A stretch of 64,000 bases of DNA from Mytilus galloprovincialis. Lineage: Eukaryota; Mollusca; Bivalvia; Mytilida; Mytilidae. The position numbers were made by a program, and so were the translations under genes. Shown here one piece after another: positions 12,501 through 23,136 of the stretch. Below the pieces are notes generated by a model that saw only the letters and a list, made by a program, of their open reading frames with translations, had not been told where the DNA came from and made no database searches. The stretch's first letter is position 1, and every line of letters begins with the position of its first letter. Location of the stretch: positions 72,142,724 through 72,206,723 of the forward strand of contig NC_134846.1 in the NCBI RefSeq assembly GCF_965363235.1, given 5' to 3'.

Positions 12501-15500
12501 ACAAACTTTTAAGGAAAATGCACAAAAAAAATCAATTAGTTTGAGTGCCACCATCCCCTCACTTAATAAATTTTGGAAAGCCCTTTGTTTGTTAAAGCAA
12601 AAAAAAATTGAAATGTTGGTAGTAAAGTCTTGATTGAAAGTTATTCAACTTACAATGAAATTAGGTCCTAGAGAAAGGTTCTGACAATTTTCTACTTCTA
12701 GCAAACAAATTTTCTCTACAGAATGGTCGTTTTGGCTATCTTCTGTTACACCCCAACGCATATCTACTATCTGAAAGTCGAGGTCATATTTGGCACAATA
12801 TTCCTTCAGGAGTGGATTCACATCTCTGACAATGGCATTTCTTTCTGCTCTCATATCTGAATAATAAACATTAAAATAATGATGTCTTCCTTTTGCATAA
12901 AATCTGAAGGCTATATACTAACCCTCAATGGATAAGTAGGGGCTCAACAGTAAACCATATGTAAACTTATAAGATTGTTCCTTCTGACTGTCAACTATTT
13001 TATACTAATGGTATTGCAGTGGGGTTTAAGGAGAACTTACGGCAATATTTCTGATAAACATTTATCACTTTCATTCAAGTATTTATTGATTACTGCATAT
13101 TTATTTTTTAAAGCATACATGGAAGTATAGCATGAATTTAATAGAGTCATTGGTAAAATAGGTAGAAGCTTGTTAAGATGTTTTGACATATGCTGACATA
13201 ATAAATCAAATGTCCATTTGGGGCCACATAAGTTTAATTGAGGTCTCTGTAAATTAGCTTTGGTGGTGATATTTTAAAAAGTAAATTGTCAAGTAGGACA
13301 TAAAAAATGTTCTTACGATTTTTATTGACGAGCATTTTTTTTCAAAAATCTGGACATTTGGGTTATTTTATTGTTCCCAAGAACACACCTTTAACTAAAA
13401 GTCAAGCTCTTTTTTGACAAAATATTCTTTTATAAGTCTCTTCGTAAACGGCATTGTTTTCAGCCAGTATTTTTTATATAAGTGCATTTCTTTTTGTATA
13501 GGCAAACAGTTCAGTATTTAATTTTGCATTTTAGAAGAGGAGAACATATTTCATATTAATAAGGATTTTTATTTACATGATTTTCAAAAGAACAATAAAT
13601 ATAAACAGTAAATACAGCAATAGGAATCTAATACATGGTTCATATTCAAGTTGAGTCTTGTAATTTCAGAGATGATTTATTATTCTAGTCAGACAGCCAT
13701 TTCTTCCATTCAATAGAAAGCATGTTCATATAGACCTTACAGACATTATTCATCTTCTTAGGTCAGACTTAAGAAAAGATGAATAGAAATTCTTGTAAGT
13801 TCTGTGCAATATATGAGGCGCCATGACTTACATCAAAGGTTGTTTAGTGCAATGCTCTAACAAGTTCTAACATCCACTACAAAATTTATAGCTTCTGAAT
13901 GTCTTGACTAAAGAATGAAGAAGTCTATGAAACTTTTCCCTTAATAACCTCCGGCTGCTTTGCAGAAATACATATCAGAAAATAAGAAAGTTTCAAATAT
14001 TCTTTTCTGATTATGAAAGGAGGAAGGTTTGACAAATTATTTATCCCTCCCCCCCTTTTGTTAGTTTTATTTTACAAGCTACATGAGTGAGATTCTTACC
14101 AGAAAATGTTGAGCTCATGAATATCCTGACTGTAGAGTGAGGTAAATTAGGTAGATCATCCAAACATCCTTCCAATAACTTCTCAAACTTAGCTTCAGCT
14201 TTCTTCATCTGTTCTTCTGTTGTTTTGTCTGAAATAAATCCAGCAAACTTATATTTGCATGTATTAAAGCATTACACTGAAGCTAATCAAAATCTAAAAA
14301 TTACATAAATAGAACACAAATGGATTTATTTCTTCTTACAAGTATATCTTTTAAGAATATTCAATGTATATTTGGTCAAAAATACTAAAGTGCATTTTAC
14401 TTTTTGGTGCCAAGTGAGATACCATTATACTCTCTCTGAGTGAGATACCATTATACTCTCTCTGAGTAAGATACCATTATACTCTCTCTGAGTGAGATAC
14501 CATTATACTCTCTCTGAGTGAGATACCATTATACTCTCTCTACTTGTAACAAGCTGAGTGAGATACCATTATAATCTCTCTACTTGTAACAAGCTGAGTG
14601 AGATACCATTACATGTATACTCTCTCTACTTGTAACAAGCTGAGTGAGATACCATTATACTCTCTCTACTTGTAACAAGCTGAGTGAGATACCATTATAC
14701 TCTTTCTACTTGTAACTACCATTATACTCTCTCTACTTGTAACTACCATTATACTCTCTCTACTTGTAACTACCATTACACCCTCTCTACTTGTAACAAC
14801 ATTTTGTATGCTTTCATTTTTGTAAATGGTGTTTTTTTTTACAACTGCACGTCATTTGTTATAATTGATGATTGAAAAGTCACTCAAATTCTTTATTTGC
14901 CTCAAGCTCTGTGCACTGATTTTCCTTCCTATGATAAATGGTACTGCTGATTTCCTTTCCAAACACTTTCAAATTATTGTGAACAGATTTGATAACTTGA
15001 GTGCATTTTGACAAATTTCAGATTCCCAGTGTAAAAATGGTATTATCTCCCCTTGCTACTATATCTCATACCTTTCAGCCACAGTTACATGATTGTTTGT
15101 TCTTTGAGTTATTGAGTCATAAATTTTTGATTATTACTCATTCTACAGCACAGGATCAAAAATTGAAAAATATTTTGTTTCTGTTTTGAAATAATTCTAA
15201 ATTTTTGTAAGATTAGAGCATCCATTTTTTTTTATATTAGTGTAACTCTTTTACTTAATTCAAAGTTGATAGTATACAATGTAGGGATTTAGACCATTAT
15301 GCTTATGAGATATGAAGTAAAATATTTTTTTATTGTATTGAATCTTTTATTATGAGGGGGGATGGACCTTTATCAGGTGTTTTCAAGCTCGGGATTTCGG
15401 GATTGATCCATTCAGGATCCAGGAATTCTTTTTTCAAATTTCGGGATGTCAGGAATTAAATTTCCCTCAATTTGAGACTTCAGGATTTCATGTTTTTAAG

Positions 15501-18500
15501 AACACGATTTCGGGATCCGGACCCCTATGACCTGCCCTCTATTATAACTTTCACAGAAAATTTATTCAACACAGGAATAACATAGATCCATGTGCTTGAA
15601 AGTAAGTTTATTTATATAGATGTTTATGTATGTATTTCAACAAAATCTGTCCTACTAAGACTTCTAACCTATACAGAAATTATTTTATCAAATTGACAAA
15701 AAACACTCAAGACTCAAGGTATCATCAAATGAAAGTAATTCAAATTTATATACCTTAATATATCTTTTTTCTTTTAATAGTTAAGAAAAAATTATGATGT
15801 TAGAATAGAAAACCAAATATACCATTTGTTCAACAAGTGAAGATAACACATAGTGTAAAACATTTATAAATGCTTTATTTCCTCCATTAACTAAAATAAC
15901 ACTTTTTATCTTAAGACATGAAATGAATCATAGAAATTTCATCAAAAAAAGGTAAAATCTTTGATCATAAATTATATTATGTAAGAAGAACTATATTTTA
16001 AAGTCTTGCTCCTGTTGATGTATATTGTGTAAGCTTTGGATAAAACTTAAACAATGTCAAAATTAAACAAGATTTTTTTACAGTTATATATAGAATAACT
16101 ATGCATTTACTAGAAATATAAGATTTATTTGTACAAGGCTTAGAAACAAGTTGTATAGGAGGCTATGCCAAACATTTCAATTCTATTTCCAGCTGAGTAC
16201 AAATCAAATTTTTATTTCAGGCCATGTACATGTAAGTTATTTCTCTTTATACTGCAACTCTTACAACAGTTTCAAATCAAATATTTTGGTGAAGATTTCA
16301 AAATTTGCTTATGAAGTGGAAAATTTCAGCAAACTTATTATATTCTTAATCAAACTTCATAAATAAAACTCTACAGAGTCAAAGTCATAAACAAGGGGAT
16401 ATAAGGTCAGTGACTGTATATCGCAAATTAATTTATGGTCAGTTGCATTTTTGAGAACAATTGTATATTGTTTATAATGAAATAGATTCCATTTCATTTT
16501 ATTTTTTTTACAACACAATATTATTAGAAATATATATCAACTAACTTTCTTCCTTGCTTGCTGTGGGCTGTACATTTCTGCAAAAGAAAATATTTTATTT
16601 TTATTGTGGTAAAATTAAAGTAAATAACACAATATAATATACAAAATAAAGACAAGATGTACAGTAACTTATATCTATGCTCAATGTTGGGGACTAAATA
16701 TGAGGATCTTTTTTTGATTTGCATAACACTTTAAATAAATTTTTTTCCTCTAACAGAAAGCAGAACTTAAAAAGAAGTGAAATTATCATATGTCACATTA
16801 TATGGTTTAACCAGATGAAGCTTAGTGTCATAAATCACAAAGTTAAAACTTGTTAAACTATTACTGAACAGTGACATGACACTACAGTATTGTATTAAAA
16901 AAGTGTGTAGAAACCTTTCAGAGTCGTGGAAAAGAGTACAAGAACATTGATTTATTGTTGTTTGCTTTACATCCAGTGGCAAATATTTCATGTCTGTCAA
17001 GGACAAAATAATTATCAATTTATAAAATAATGAGGTTCTGTAACATGGGTCAACTTAGATGAAATCTCTCTATTCTGGCAGGATAAGGCTGAGAATTTAT
17101 GCATCATGCACAACCAAACAGACCATATTTCTTTCATAAACCCAGTCACCCTTGGGTACGGTAAAAAGATGTGATGTAATATGAATTTGTAAGAAAAGAA
17201 AAAAGTTGCTGATGTGATTAATTTTCTTCAGTCTTCACCTTCTTGAATAGGCTAATTTTTATTTTAGTTTCTTGTGTATAATTCGGAGTTTAGTATGACA
17301 TCCATTTTCACTGAACTAGACTAGATATTGGTTTAGGGGCCAGCTAAAGGACGCCTCCGGGTGCTTGAGTTTCATGCTGCATTGAACACCTATTGATGAA
17401 CCTCTGCTGTAGTCTTTTCTATGGTTGGGTTGTTATCTCTTTGACACATTCCCCATTTCCATTTTCAATTAAAAAGTTTTTCCCCCCAACATACTTGGAA
17501 GTTTTTGTAACAGGTTTTGTCACTTTTGGTTTTGTTGGCTGTATCTTCTTGACCATCATATTTCCTGTATCCAAAAAGGATGACTGTCTTGTTATACCTT
17601 GACAAACATAGAACACAAATAAATATAAACATTTCATTTTTCAAGTTCAGATTGAATAGTGAAAAAATATTAAAAACATTATGTGATTCTTTATTTTTGT
17701 TTATCTACTGATAAATATTTTTAATACTCATAAACAAAGCAAAATAATTCAATTTTGGATGTAACACGTCTTCTGATTGGCTGACGTTTTTTTGTTATGA
17801 GCCCATAGACATAATGTTGTCATGTGACGGTGACGTCATCAACGTTTTTTCATAGTTTTCTACGGTTTAAAATGGAATTTAGAATTAAATTATAAGAAGT
17901 GACTGTAATATTTTTTCTGTCTATTCGAAATAACATAAAAAATGTGGTGCACACTGTTAAATAACCCGCTACACTTGTTATTCAGTGTGCACCACATTTT
18001 TAATGTTATTTCTTCATTGACAGAAAAAATATTAGTCATTCCTTTAAAAGTGAAACTTTAATATCAGGAAAAAAGGTCATTGATTTCTCTTTTGAATTGT
18101 TTTACATTCTGTCATACATGTGCCGTTTGAAGCTTTAATAGAAGAGAAAACAACAACACTGAAGCAACATAATCTATATTTTATGTATCTTGCAAACCAA
18201 CATGGCATTTGTGATGTTTAATAATTTTCTAATTCAGATAGTGTGATAAAGGGAGAGAATCAAAAATTGAAATTAATTCCATTGCTAATATACATCTGGT
18301 ACTTTGGTTAAGTATAAGTTAGCTTGAACCTCCAGAATTGCCTACTTTAAGGTATGGGTTTTATAGGTCATATGGTGACCTGTAATCGTTCACATCTTTG
18401 GCCTTTTGTCTTAATGGATAGTTATCTCATTGGCAATCATGCCATATCTTTTTGTTTGTGTTTTGTACATAAAAAATTCCAACTGGATAGAAGAATCAAT

Positions 18501-18923
18501 CATTGTAATTACTGAACCAGAACACCTCACAAACAAGAAACATTAACTGAAAACATCATTTATGTGTGCAGCAAAGATTAACATCTCATACCAGTGACTT
18601 TTCATTTGAGCAATGTTCATATTAAATACAAAACAATGCAACAAAGGGAGATAATAGCATAAAAGATAGAGGCTGCTATTCTCTTTTCAAAGGCAATATA
18701 GACAAGTCAATTTGAACACATTTTAAAACAACTATCTTTCAACATATTTATGTCACCATAAAGATAAAAGTGAGTTTTAAATGGTAATATCATTTCTTTA
18801 GAGATACAATGTACCAATTAACAGTTTCTAAACTATCAAAATCAATATACAAAACATTAAGCTTATACCTTGCTTTTTTTTAGACACAGATGTCCTGTCT
18901 GTTTTAGCAGAAGTTGTAGCCAT
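3295..18923 (-). CDS. NACHT and WD-repeat protein, copy 1 (NWD1/NWD2-like STAND ATPase)
   Basis: Ten coding exons join in phase to 1747 codons plus stop: 18923-18869, 17597-17495, 16577-16546, 14228-14100, 12856-12654, 12055-11885, 11599-11413, 10254-10100, 9037-5057, 3522-3295. All introns are GT-AG. The protein starts with a Lys/Thr/Pro-rich tail (residues 1-80). A DUF4062 domain follows, with VRIFMSSTFSDMRAERNA near residues 97-112. A NACHT/STAND ATPase has Walker A APSGAGKTS near 476 and Walker B PIVILLDSLDQ near 566. WD40 repeats run from about residue 1100 to the end. The length matches vertebrate NWD2 (about 1740 residues), and the domain order matches NWD1, NWD2 and TEP1. A cytoplasmic sensor or scaffold role is inferred from the family. 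There is no signal peptide or membrane segment. The start is the first ATG after a probable 5' UTR splice acceptor at 18945. A paralogue lies at 28454-46610. Confidence 0.9.
3879..3968. repeat. 18-bp tandem repeat, five perfect copies
   Basis: The unit gagttataaactcatatg is repeated exactly five times with no visible substitution, so the array is young. On the minus strand it reads as the peptide repeat EFITPY, which has no significance because it is intronic. Confidence 0.95.
4150..4283. repeat. Long hairpin (foldback), about 58-bp arms
   Basis: The left arm (about 4150-4207) contains ccatatcagcctgagtatca. The right arm (about 4225-4283) contains its near-perfect reverse complement, tgatacccaggctgatatgg. 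The short loop contains gacggagtcgagg. It may be one end of a larger relic reaching about 4790, but no matching outer termini were found. Confidence 0.85.
5057..9037 (-). CDS. Copy 1, exon 9: NACHT ATPase and most WD repeats
   Basis: A single uninterrupted exon of 3981 bp (1327 codons) encodes residues 346-1672. In order it carries a linker helix region and the NACHT core (Walker A APSGAGKTS at 8638-8612 approximately, Walker B LLDSLDQ). Then come the conserved NWD helical module (DNMEKKFG, LGYITVAYNGISDIEWEDVL, RRSFGKTTLNWYHRQF) and a run of WD blades ending in IWELTTLL, LRIWSVD and IVWEANTG. The acceptor is TTTTAG directly before an in-frame ATG at 9037, so a gene finder could mistake that ATG for the start. 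The upstream exons in the same phase argue against that. The donor is TCG/GTAAGA. Reading through the donor adds 28 intron-encoded residues, which should be discarded. Confidence 0.95.
9138..9338. mobile_element. MITE-like element in copy 1 intron 8
   Basis: It begins actgtggattcattatta, continues with repeated cgtggattt and ccacgaa motifs, and ends in a degraded mirror image (aatccacgaatattggta). I recognise it as a very common bivalve interspersed element. The right terminus has decayed, so no target duplication can be given. Confidence 0.6.
9339..10099. other. Copy 1 intron 8, remainder
   Basis: AT-rich intron sequence. A short piece at about 9465-9525 (gagacaacaacccaacca) belongs to the same dispersed family as 17240-17475 and 24185-24530. 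Nothing else was recognised. Confidence 0.6.
10100..10254 (-). CDS. Copy 1, exon 8
   Basis: 155 bp, entering with two bases of a split codon and ending in phase 0. It encodes VTEIEVDKGILTAKEPNLHT through TKMKNGK. Its counterpart in copy 2 is 35126-35283, 3 bp longer. It belongs to the linker between DUF4062 and the NACHT core. Confidence 0.85.
10291..10468. repeat. About 37-bp tandem repeat beside exon 8
   Basis: Five copies of acacaggacactgggtct are spaced 26, 37, 37 and 38 bp apart, and most include gtttaagaaggg. The array starts 37 bp upstream of the exon 8 acceptor on the transcribed strand, close enough to affect the branch-point region if its length varies. Confidence 0.9.
10688..11292. 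mobile_element. TA-flanked MITE, about 605 bp (mariner-like by target site)
   Basis: The termini are gagtggggtgctcattttcg on the left and the near reverse complement cgaatatgagcgccccactc on the right. A TA dinucleotide flanks each end (10686-10687 and 11293-11294). There is no transposase frame, so it is non-autonomous. TA targets are typical of Tc1/mariner; assignment beyond that needs a library search. It lies in copy 1 intron 7. Confidence 0.75.
11413..11599 (-). CDS. Copy 1, exon 7
   Basis: 187 bp, starting in phase 0 with PIRSQFTFYGDYSAGCEEPR and ending KLHKYFYS plus one base. The donor GTTATA is a weak match to consensus, but the splice is supported by the identical phase and the aligned exon of copy 2 (35727-35910, donor GTAATT). 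It belongs to the region after DUF4062. Confidence 0.85.
11885..12055 (-). CDS. Copy 1, exon 6 (end of DUF4062)
   Basis: 57 codons, phase 0 at both ends. The motifs GDRYGFRPIP and WYLLDENAKPP match the DUF4062 tail of NWD proteins (a GxxYG motif followed by Y..DENA.PP). The copy 2 counterpart is 36483-36650. Confidence 0.9.
12654..12856 (-). CDS. Copy 1, exon 5 (DUF4062 core)
   Basis: 203 bp. A split Asp codon joins it to exon 4, giving STFSDMRAERNAI. It continues with DFQIVDMRWGVTEDS and LLEVENCQNLSLGPNFI, the hallmarks of DUF4062. The ATG at 12854 is internal, two bases inside the exon, not a start. Copy 2 has the same length at 37067-37269. Confidence 0.9.
12857..14099. other. Copy 1 intron 4
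   Basis: 1.2 kb of AT-rich sequence. No exon, repeat array or element ends were recognised by eye. Confidence 0.6.
14100..14228 (-). CDS. Copy 1, exon 4
   Basis: 129 bp encoding KTTEEQMKKAEAKFEKLLEG, then VRIFMSSTFS. It opens with two bases and closes with one, matching the flanking exons. The second half is nearly identical in nucleotide sequence to copy 2 exon 5 (37612-37737). Confidence 0.88.
14411..14800. repeat. Compound tandem array in copy 1 intron 3
   Basis: It begins as 26-bp units (gtgagataccattatactct), shifts to longer units with an inserted tacttgtaacaagctga, and ends as shorter cttgtaactaccattatac units. The ordered change of unit type suggests stepwise amplification with one internal insertion that was itself amplified. 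Confidence 0.92.
15345..15545. repeat. Dispersed repeat rich in 'cgggatttcggga' motifs
   Basis: The segment has repeated gggatttc/gggatcc motifs and a much higher GC content than its surroundings. It resembles a bivalve interspersed repeat, but the ends were not defined. The rest of this intron (14801-16545) shows no gene. Confidence 0.4.
16546..16577 (-). CDS. Copy 1, exon 3 (32-bp microexon)
   Basis: Acceptor TTTTGCAG and donor GTTAGT. With two bases carried from exon 2 it reads K-NVQPTASKEE and leaves one base, so the split codon joins in frame to NKTTEEQ of exon 4. The phase closure is the main support. The copy 2 equivalent at 39066-39096 is one base shorter. Confidence 0.75.
17240..17475 (+). 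repeat. Dispersed repeat ('cgcctccgggtgcttgag' family)
   Basis: Contains ggacgcctccgggtgcttga and ggttgttatctctttgacac. The reverse complement of much of it is at 24185-24530, and a fragment is near 9465-9525. It is a familiar mussel repeat. No protein-coding frame is seen. Confidence 0.7.
17495..17597 (-). CDS. Copy 1, exon 2 (basic N-terminal tail)
   Basis: 103 bp read as GITRQSSFLDTGNMMVKKIQ and then PTKPKVTKPVTKTSK, a Lys/Pro/Thr-rich, probably disordered tail. The donor is GTATGT. In copy 2 the same stretch is split into two exons (45882-45928 and 43280-43347). Confidence 0.8.
17902..18038. repeat. Foldback element, about 62-bp arms
   Basis: The left arm (17902-17964) includes aatgtggtgcacactg and the right arm (17977-18038) its reverse complement cagtgtgcaccacatt, separated by only 12 bp. 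The arms also share atattttttctgtc/gacagaaaaaatat. It lies in copy 1 intron 1 and is a strong hairpin. Confidence 0.9.
18869..18923 (-). CDS. Copy 1, exon 1 (start codon)
   Basis: Encodes MATTSAKTDRTSVSKKKQ plus one base, with donor GTATAA. The ATG is the first one followed by an open frame after a probable 5' UTR acceptor (TTTTCAG ending at 18946). The parallel structure of copy 2 exon 1 supports the start. Confidence 0.78.
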
Positions 18924-18932
18924 AATTAAATG

Positions 18933-18941
18933 TTAACCCAT
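18933..18941 (-). promoter_or_regulatory. Minimal upstream ORF before copy 1 start
   Basis: The transcript leader contains ATGGGTTAA, a two-codon uORF whose stop ends nine bases before the main ATG. Copy 2 has an equivalent minimal uORF. A role in limiting translation is inferred only. Confidence 0.4.
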
Positions 18942-19289
18942 TACTCTGAAAATGAAAAAAAAAAATTATTTTAGCAAAATATTCAAAAATCCATTTGATT
19001 AGAATCTAATCATAAGGCCAATATTAATAATTATTTTTTTTTCAAAGAAACTGAATAATCTGGTTAGATAATTAAAAAAAAAAAAACTGTTTTTTTGGAC
19101 TGAAGTCCATTAATGATTTCTTATCCCTAACCAACAAGCATTTTCAGTATATCAAAATTTGAAGTGAATATTGCATGATTGGACTCTACAATGTATATAT
19201 ATGTCATCCTTTTTGGATTTCCGACTTGAGTGATTATGTGGAGATCAACATAAGAAAACCCCACACAATTTAAGATGGGAATAAGCTAT

Positions 19290-19800
19290 AATGAGCTTTT
19301 ATTTCTTTGATGAAAGGGTTGCTGCTCTTCAAGGAAGATATCAAACCAAGAATTCCAAGTGGCCAAGTTGAAATCATCCCCTGAAAATTTTACAGATGCC
19401 ACTACAAGTAGGTTGACCGTAACTTGTGGATTATCTCTTTCACAGATGGGAATGAATATGCTCCAATTGTAATTACCCATTCCTGTGTCAATGATGTGAT
19501 CTGCAGAGTCAAATTTTCACAAGGTTTGTGTTAACTTGCCCAACACAACAGGTGACACTATATTATCTGCTTAATTACCCTTCCAGGGCACCTACATGTA
19601 GCTCAGATCACCCCAAGTTTTTGGTGAGGTTCATAAAGATTAGTCGTTAGTATTCTTGTTTTGTTTTGTTGAATGTTGTCAGTCTTTAGGTCTTATATCT
19701 TTTTGGCCATGGCATTGTCAGTGGGTTTTTTAATTTTTATTTAGGTCAGTTTGAATATCCCTTTGGTATTTTTACGCCTCACTTTTAATTATAAAGAGTA
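19290..19800 (+). repeat. Dispersed repeat with 'ggccatggcattgt' 3' segment
   Basis: Its distal part (gatcaccccaagtttttggt, then ggccatggcattgtcagt, then ttttacgcctcact) recurs in altered form at 23500-23620, 24050-24170 and 24640-24800. It looks like the 3' end of a larger interspersed element. The type could not be decided. Confidence 0.5.
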
Positions 19801-20701
19801 AAGATATTTCCTTTTAAATTTTACAAATTGAATTTAAGTTTCTTCATTAATACTAGTAAGAGCTGTCTTAAATTTACAGGCAATACAGATGAATATTTCT
19901 ACATACACAATTTCAACTTCTATCATGAGTTTTTGATTTTTTATTGGTCCCAACCTGTTTAATGTTTAGTACTACTATCTACTGTATCCTTAGGTTTTTG
20001 CATATTTAGGACTTTATGGAAAATTTTAGAACTAAATAATTAAATTATAAGTGAATTGGTTGCTAAAGTTTCTTTCTTTCTTTTTCTAATGTGTTAAAAT
20101 TAAAACCTTCCAAAGTTTGTTTACCCAGGAGACAGAAAAAGGAACTTGTTAATTTAATACACTTCTCCCGAACTCTTTAGTTTTACATATGTCTTTCACC
20201 TTTGAATTGGAAGCATATTTCTTAATGTAAAATGCAAAAAAATGAATTAATTCTTAGTTGGGAAAATTTAAAAAGATATTCGTTTAAAGATACGCTTAAT
20301 ATTGTTTATATCCTAAATTGTCCGGAACAGTTAGTCACAATTTATGGATTGCCAAAGCTGTGTCGGTGCTCAAAGGGAGATAACCAAATAGAACAACTTA
20401 AAATTAATCAAAGTCAGTGAAAGTACTATATGCATGTACATTAACAATATGAATCGTTTTGGTATTAATTTACGATATATTTAAAAATTCTTTGTTTTGG
20501 GATCCAGCTTAAAATTTGGATCATTTTGTTATGTTGATTTAGGTGAATGGATTATTTTCTTGGCATATGAATCAAGTATTTTTTTTAAATTTAAATTGGA
20601 GAGAATTAAAAGATTGAAATTTATACACACGAAAACTAAGTTAAGATTTTTTTCTGAAGTCACAACCACGGAACAATTTGCTTAACTAAAGTTGCATTTA
20701 A

Positions 20702-21288
20702 GGTGGTATGGGAGTCTAAAATAAAAATGATAAAATTTGTTCATACTTTGCCAAAACGTAGTATCTATTGATATATGTTGAAAAATATAATAAAAATTAT
20801 AGGTCACCGCGCATTTTCTCAAGCTACAAGACGTGACAAAATGACACATTTTGTATGGATTATACAGGCAAAAACACCATTTTGGGATTAGAAACTGAAC
20901 CAAATGATAGAATTGTTAACATATGATACTTAAGGAAAAGATAGCTTTCAGACAATGCTTTGAGAATATCAAAAGAAAAGATATGGTCACCGTACGTTTT
21001 TCCCGGCTAAAATACAAAATAGGAAAATTCCATGTAGATTCCTTCAGAAAATGCACTGTTTTAGAGTTACCTCCCCTTTAAATGCCAATAAAAAAAAAAC
21101 CAACCAAAATTAATCAAAATTTGCAAAGATATTAATATTTATAAGTTATATTCTTATAAATTGGTTCTTTTAAATGAAAATTTTCATTAAATATCTGCAT
21201 TCCTGCATCAAATTTTGCTGATAGAAAATCTGGACCTTTGGTTCTCTGTTTTTTACAATCCAAGATGGAGGAAGACACCCATACTACC
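20702..21288. mobile_element. TTAA-flanked MITE, 587 bp
   Basis: The ends are ggtggtatggga on the left and cccatactacc on the right, imperfect inverted repeats. TTAA flanks both sides (20698-20701 and 21289-21292). TTAA targets are used by piggyBac and some Kolobok elements. There is no transposase. Internal motifs ggtcaccg occur twice about 185 bp apart, suggesting an internal duplication. Confidence 0.8.
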
Positions 21289-21905
21289 TTAAATCAACAA
21301 AACTATACGTCTTAGCATAATGCATAAAGCATAAAAGATTTATTTTAAGTCGGGTATTCGTATAACAATACGTTTTTACGTAAAATATCCCTTTCTTTAC
21401 ATTTATCAATTGTTTGGCTACTAGCAACAAATATGCAAAATGAGTTCGCACTGGCTATATGGAATAATAAATGATAAGTTATAATAAGTAGAACATCTCC
21501 CAATCTGAAACTTGTATATCAAAGCAATTAAATGTGGTTCTTAGCAAGTCTTAGCTAGACAATTAGAAATATACATTTGTTGGTGCCAGTTTACATTTAA
21601 GAATATTATGTACCAATTTTGTTAGTTTCAATGAACATTTGCATATTTACAATAGAAACCGCATTCAGCAGATATAAAAACAAGGAAATGTGGGATGATT
21701 GCGGCAATTTGCCAATAAGACAGCTATCCGCCAAAGTTCAAATGAAGACATGCATATGGACGTCTGACCTCTAGATTTCTTTTGTTTTGTATATCGTCGC
21801 ACTGACGTTAATCTTTGATAGATATTTACTCAACAACTTGTGTTATTATATGTATGACCGACACCATGCTGGACATTCAAATATATGGAAAAACTAAATA
21901 GCCAT

Positions 21906-22025
21906 TCAGAAAAAGCATGAATATTTAAAAGCACGAATATCTGAGTCAGAAAAAGAACGAATTTCTAATTCAGAAAAAGCATGAATATCTAATTCAGAAA
22001 AAGCATGAATATATAATTTAGAGAA
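21906..22025. repeat. Short tandem repeat, 'aaaaagcatgaatatctaa' type
   Basis: About five imperfect units of roughly 24-30 bp built on cagaaaaagcatgaatatc. Their reading as repeated SELDIHAF peptides on the minus strand is a by-product of the period. Confidence 0.75.
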
Positions 22026-23136
22026 AGCATTATTATAAATCATGACACATGTAGTAGTTATTGAAACTTGACGACCTGCCTTTGGCCTGATGAAGTATTT
22101 CACACGATATTTATATAAAATTTGAATATTTCCGAATCAGTTCATACAGATAAAACCTTTTATATACAATGCATTTAGAAAATACTGTTTTAGTTAAAGA
22201 ATTGAATGATAAAGTTGAAAGGAAAAAGGAAAAAACAACAACAACCGGAGTTTTTTTTAAAACCGGTATTATGTCATGGCTTATTTTATTGTTATTTTCT
22301 TTTCGTCTATGTCCTTTCATATATTTTACACATATATCTTTACAGAGTTTGTTACAAAAGATTTTATGTCGATGACCCCCATTTTTTTAGACTCCTTCGT
22401 CCAGAAGATGGAACTAAACAACTAAATGGGGCTCACTATTGTTTTATATGACTGACATACAAGTGAGAGGTTAAGGTAGCTATAATCAGTTTAATCCACC
22501 ATTTTCTACATAAGAAAATGTCTGGACCAAGTCAGGAATAGTACAGTTGTTATCCATCCGTTTGATGTGTTCGAACTTTTGATTATGCCATTTTATTAGG
22601 GACTTTCCGTTTTGAATTTTCCTCTGAGTTCAGTATTTTTGTGATTTTACTTTTTATCTTTTATATTAAGGTAAATAAGGCAAACTGCCATATGTTTCCA
22701 CTGAAGATTATAACGGTTTATTGAAGCTTATCATGATCTATCATGATTTCCTTGATTCATAGAGGGTTGCTGTTTACAAGGAAGCTATTGCACCAAAGGT
22801 TTCAAGTGATTAATTTGAAACCACTCCTTCGAACCCTATTAACGTTTTTATCTACTCTCCACTGATTAAAAATCTATGATGTCATGGTAACTAATACATA
22901 TCATTTATTCGTAGACTTAATACAGAAGCTTCTTCATAACAAAAAAAAAAAAAATAAAGAAAAGAAGCTGGCTCTATCCTTTAATTTCACTTTCCTGTGT
23001 ACAGATATGTTGACTTTAACACAGGCTTCAAATAAAGTATACCACAGATACATTTAAAGATACAATTATCTTGTCTATCGTACTTTGTAAAATATCACTC
23101 GGATTAAAACTAAAAATTATCTGAAACTGAACTCCT

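Noticed and set aside
12852-12854. ATG before RAERNAIVRDVNP as a start codon
   Set aside because: The split Asp codon joins this exon to SSTFS in the previous one, restoring the DUF4062 motif, so the Met is internal.
22111-22451. Overlapping frames of 68-81 residues on both strands near 22.2 kb
   Set aside because: No similarity to known domains, no splice context, and low-complexity composition. Such frames are expected by chance.
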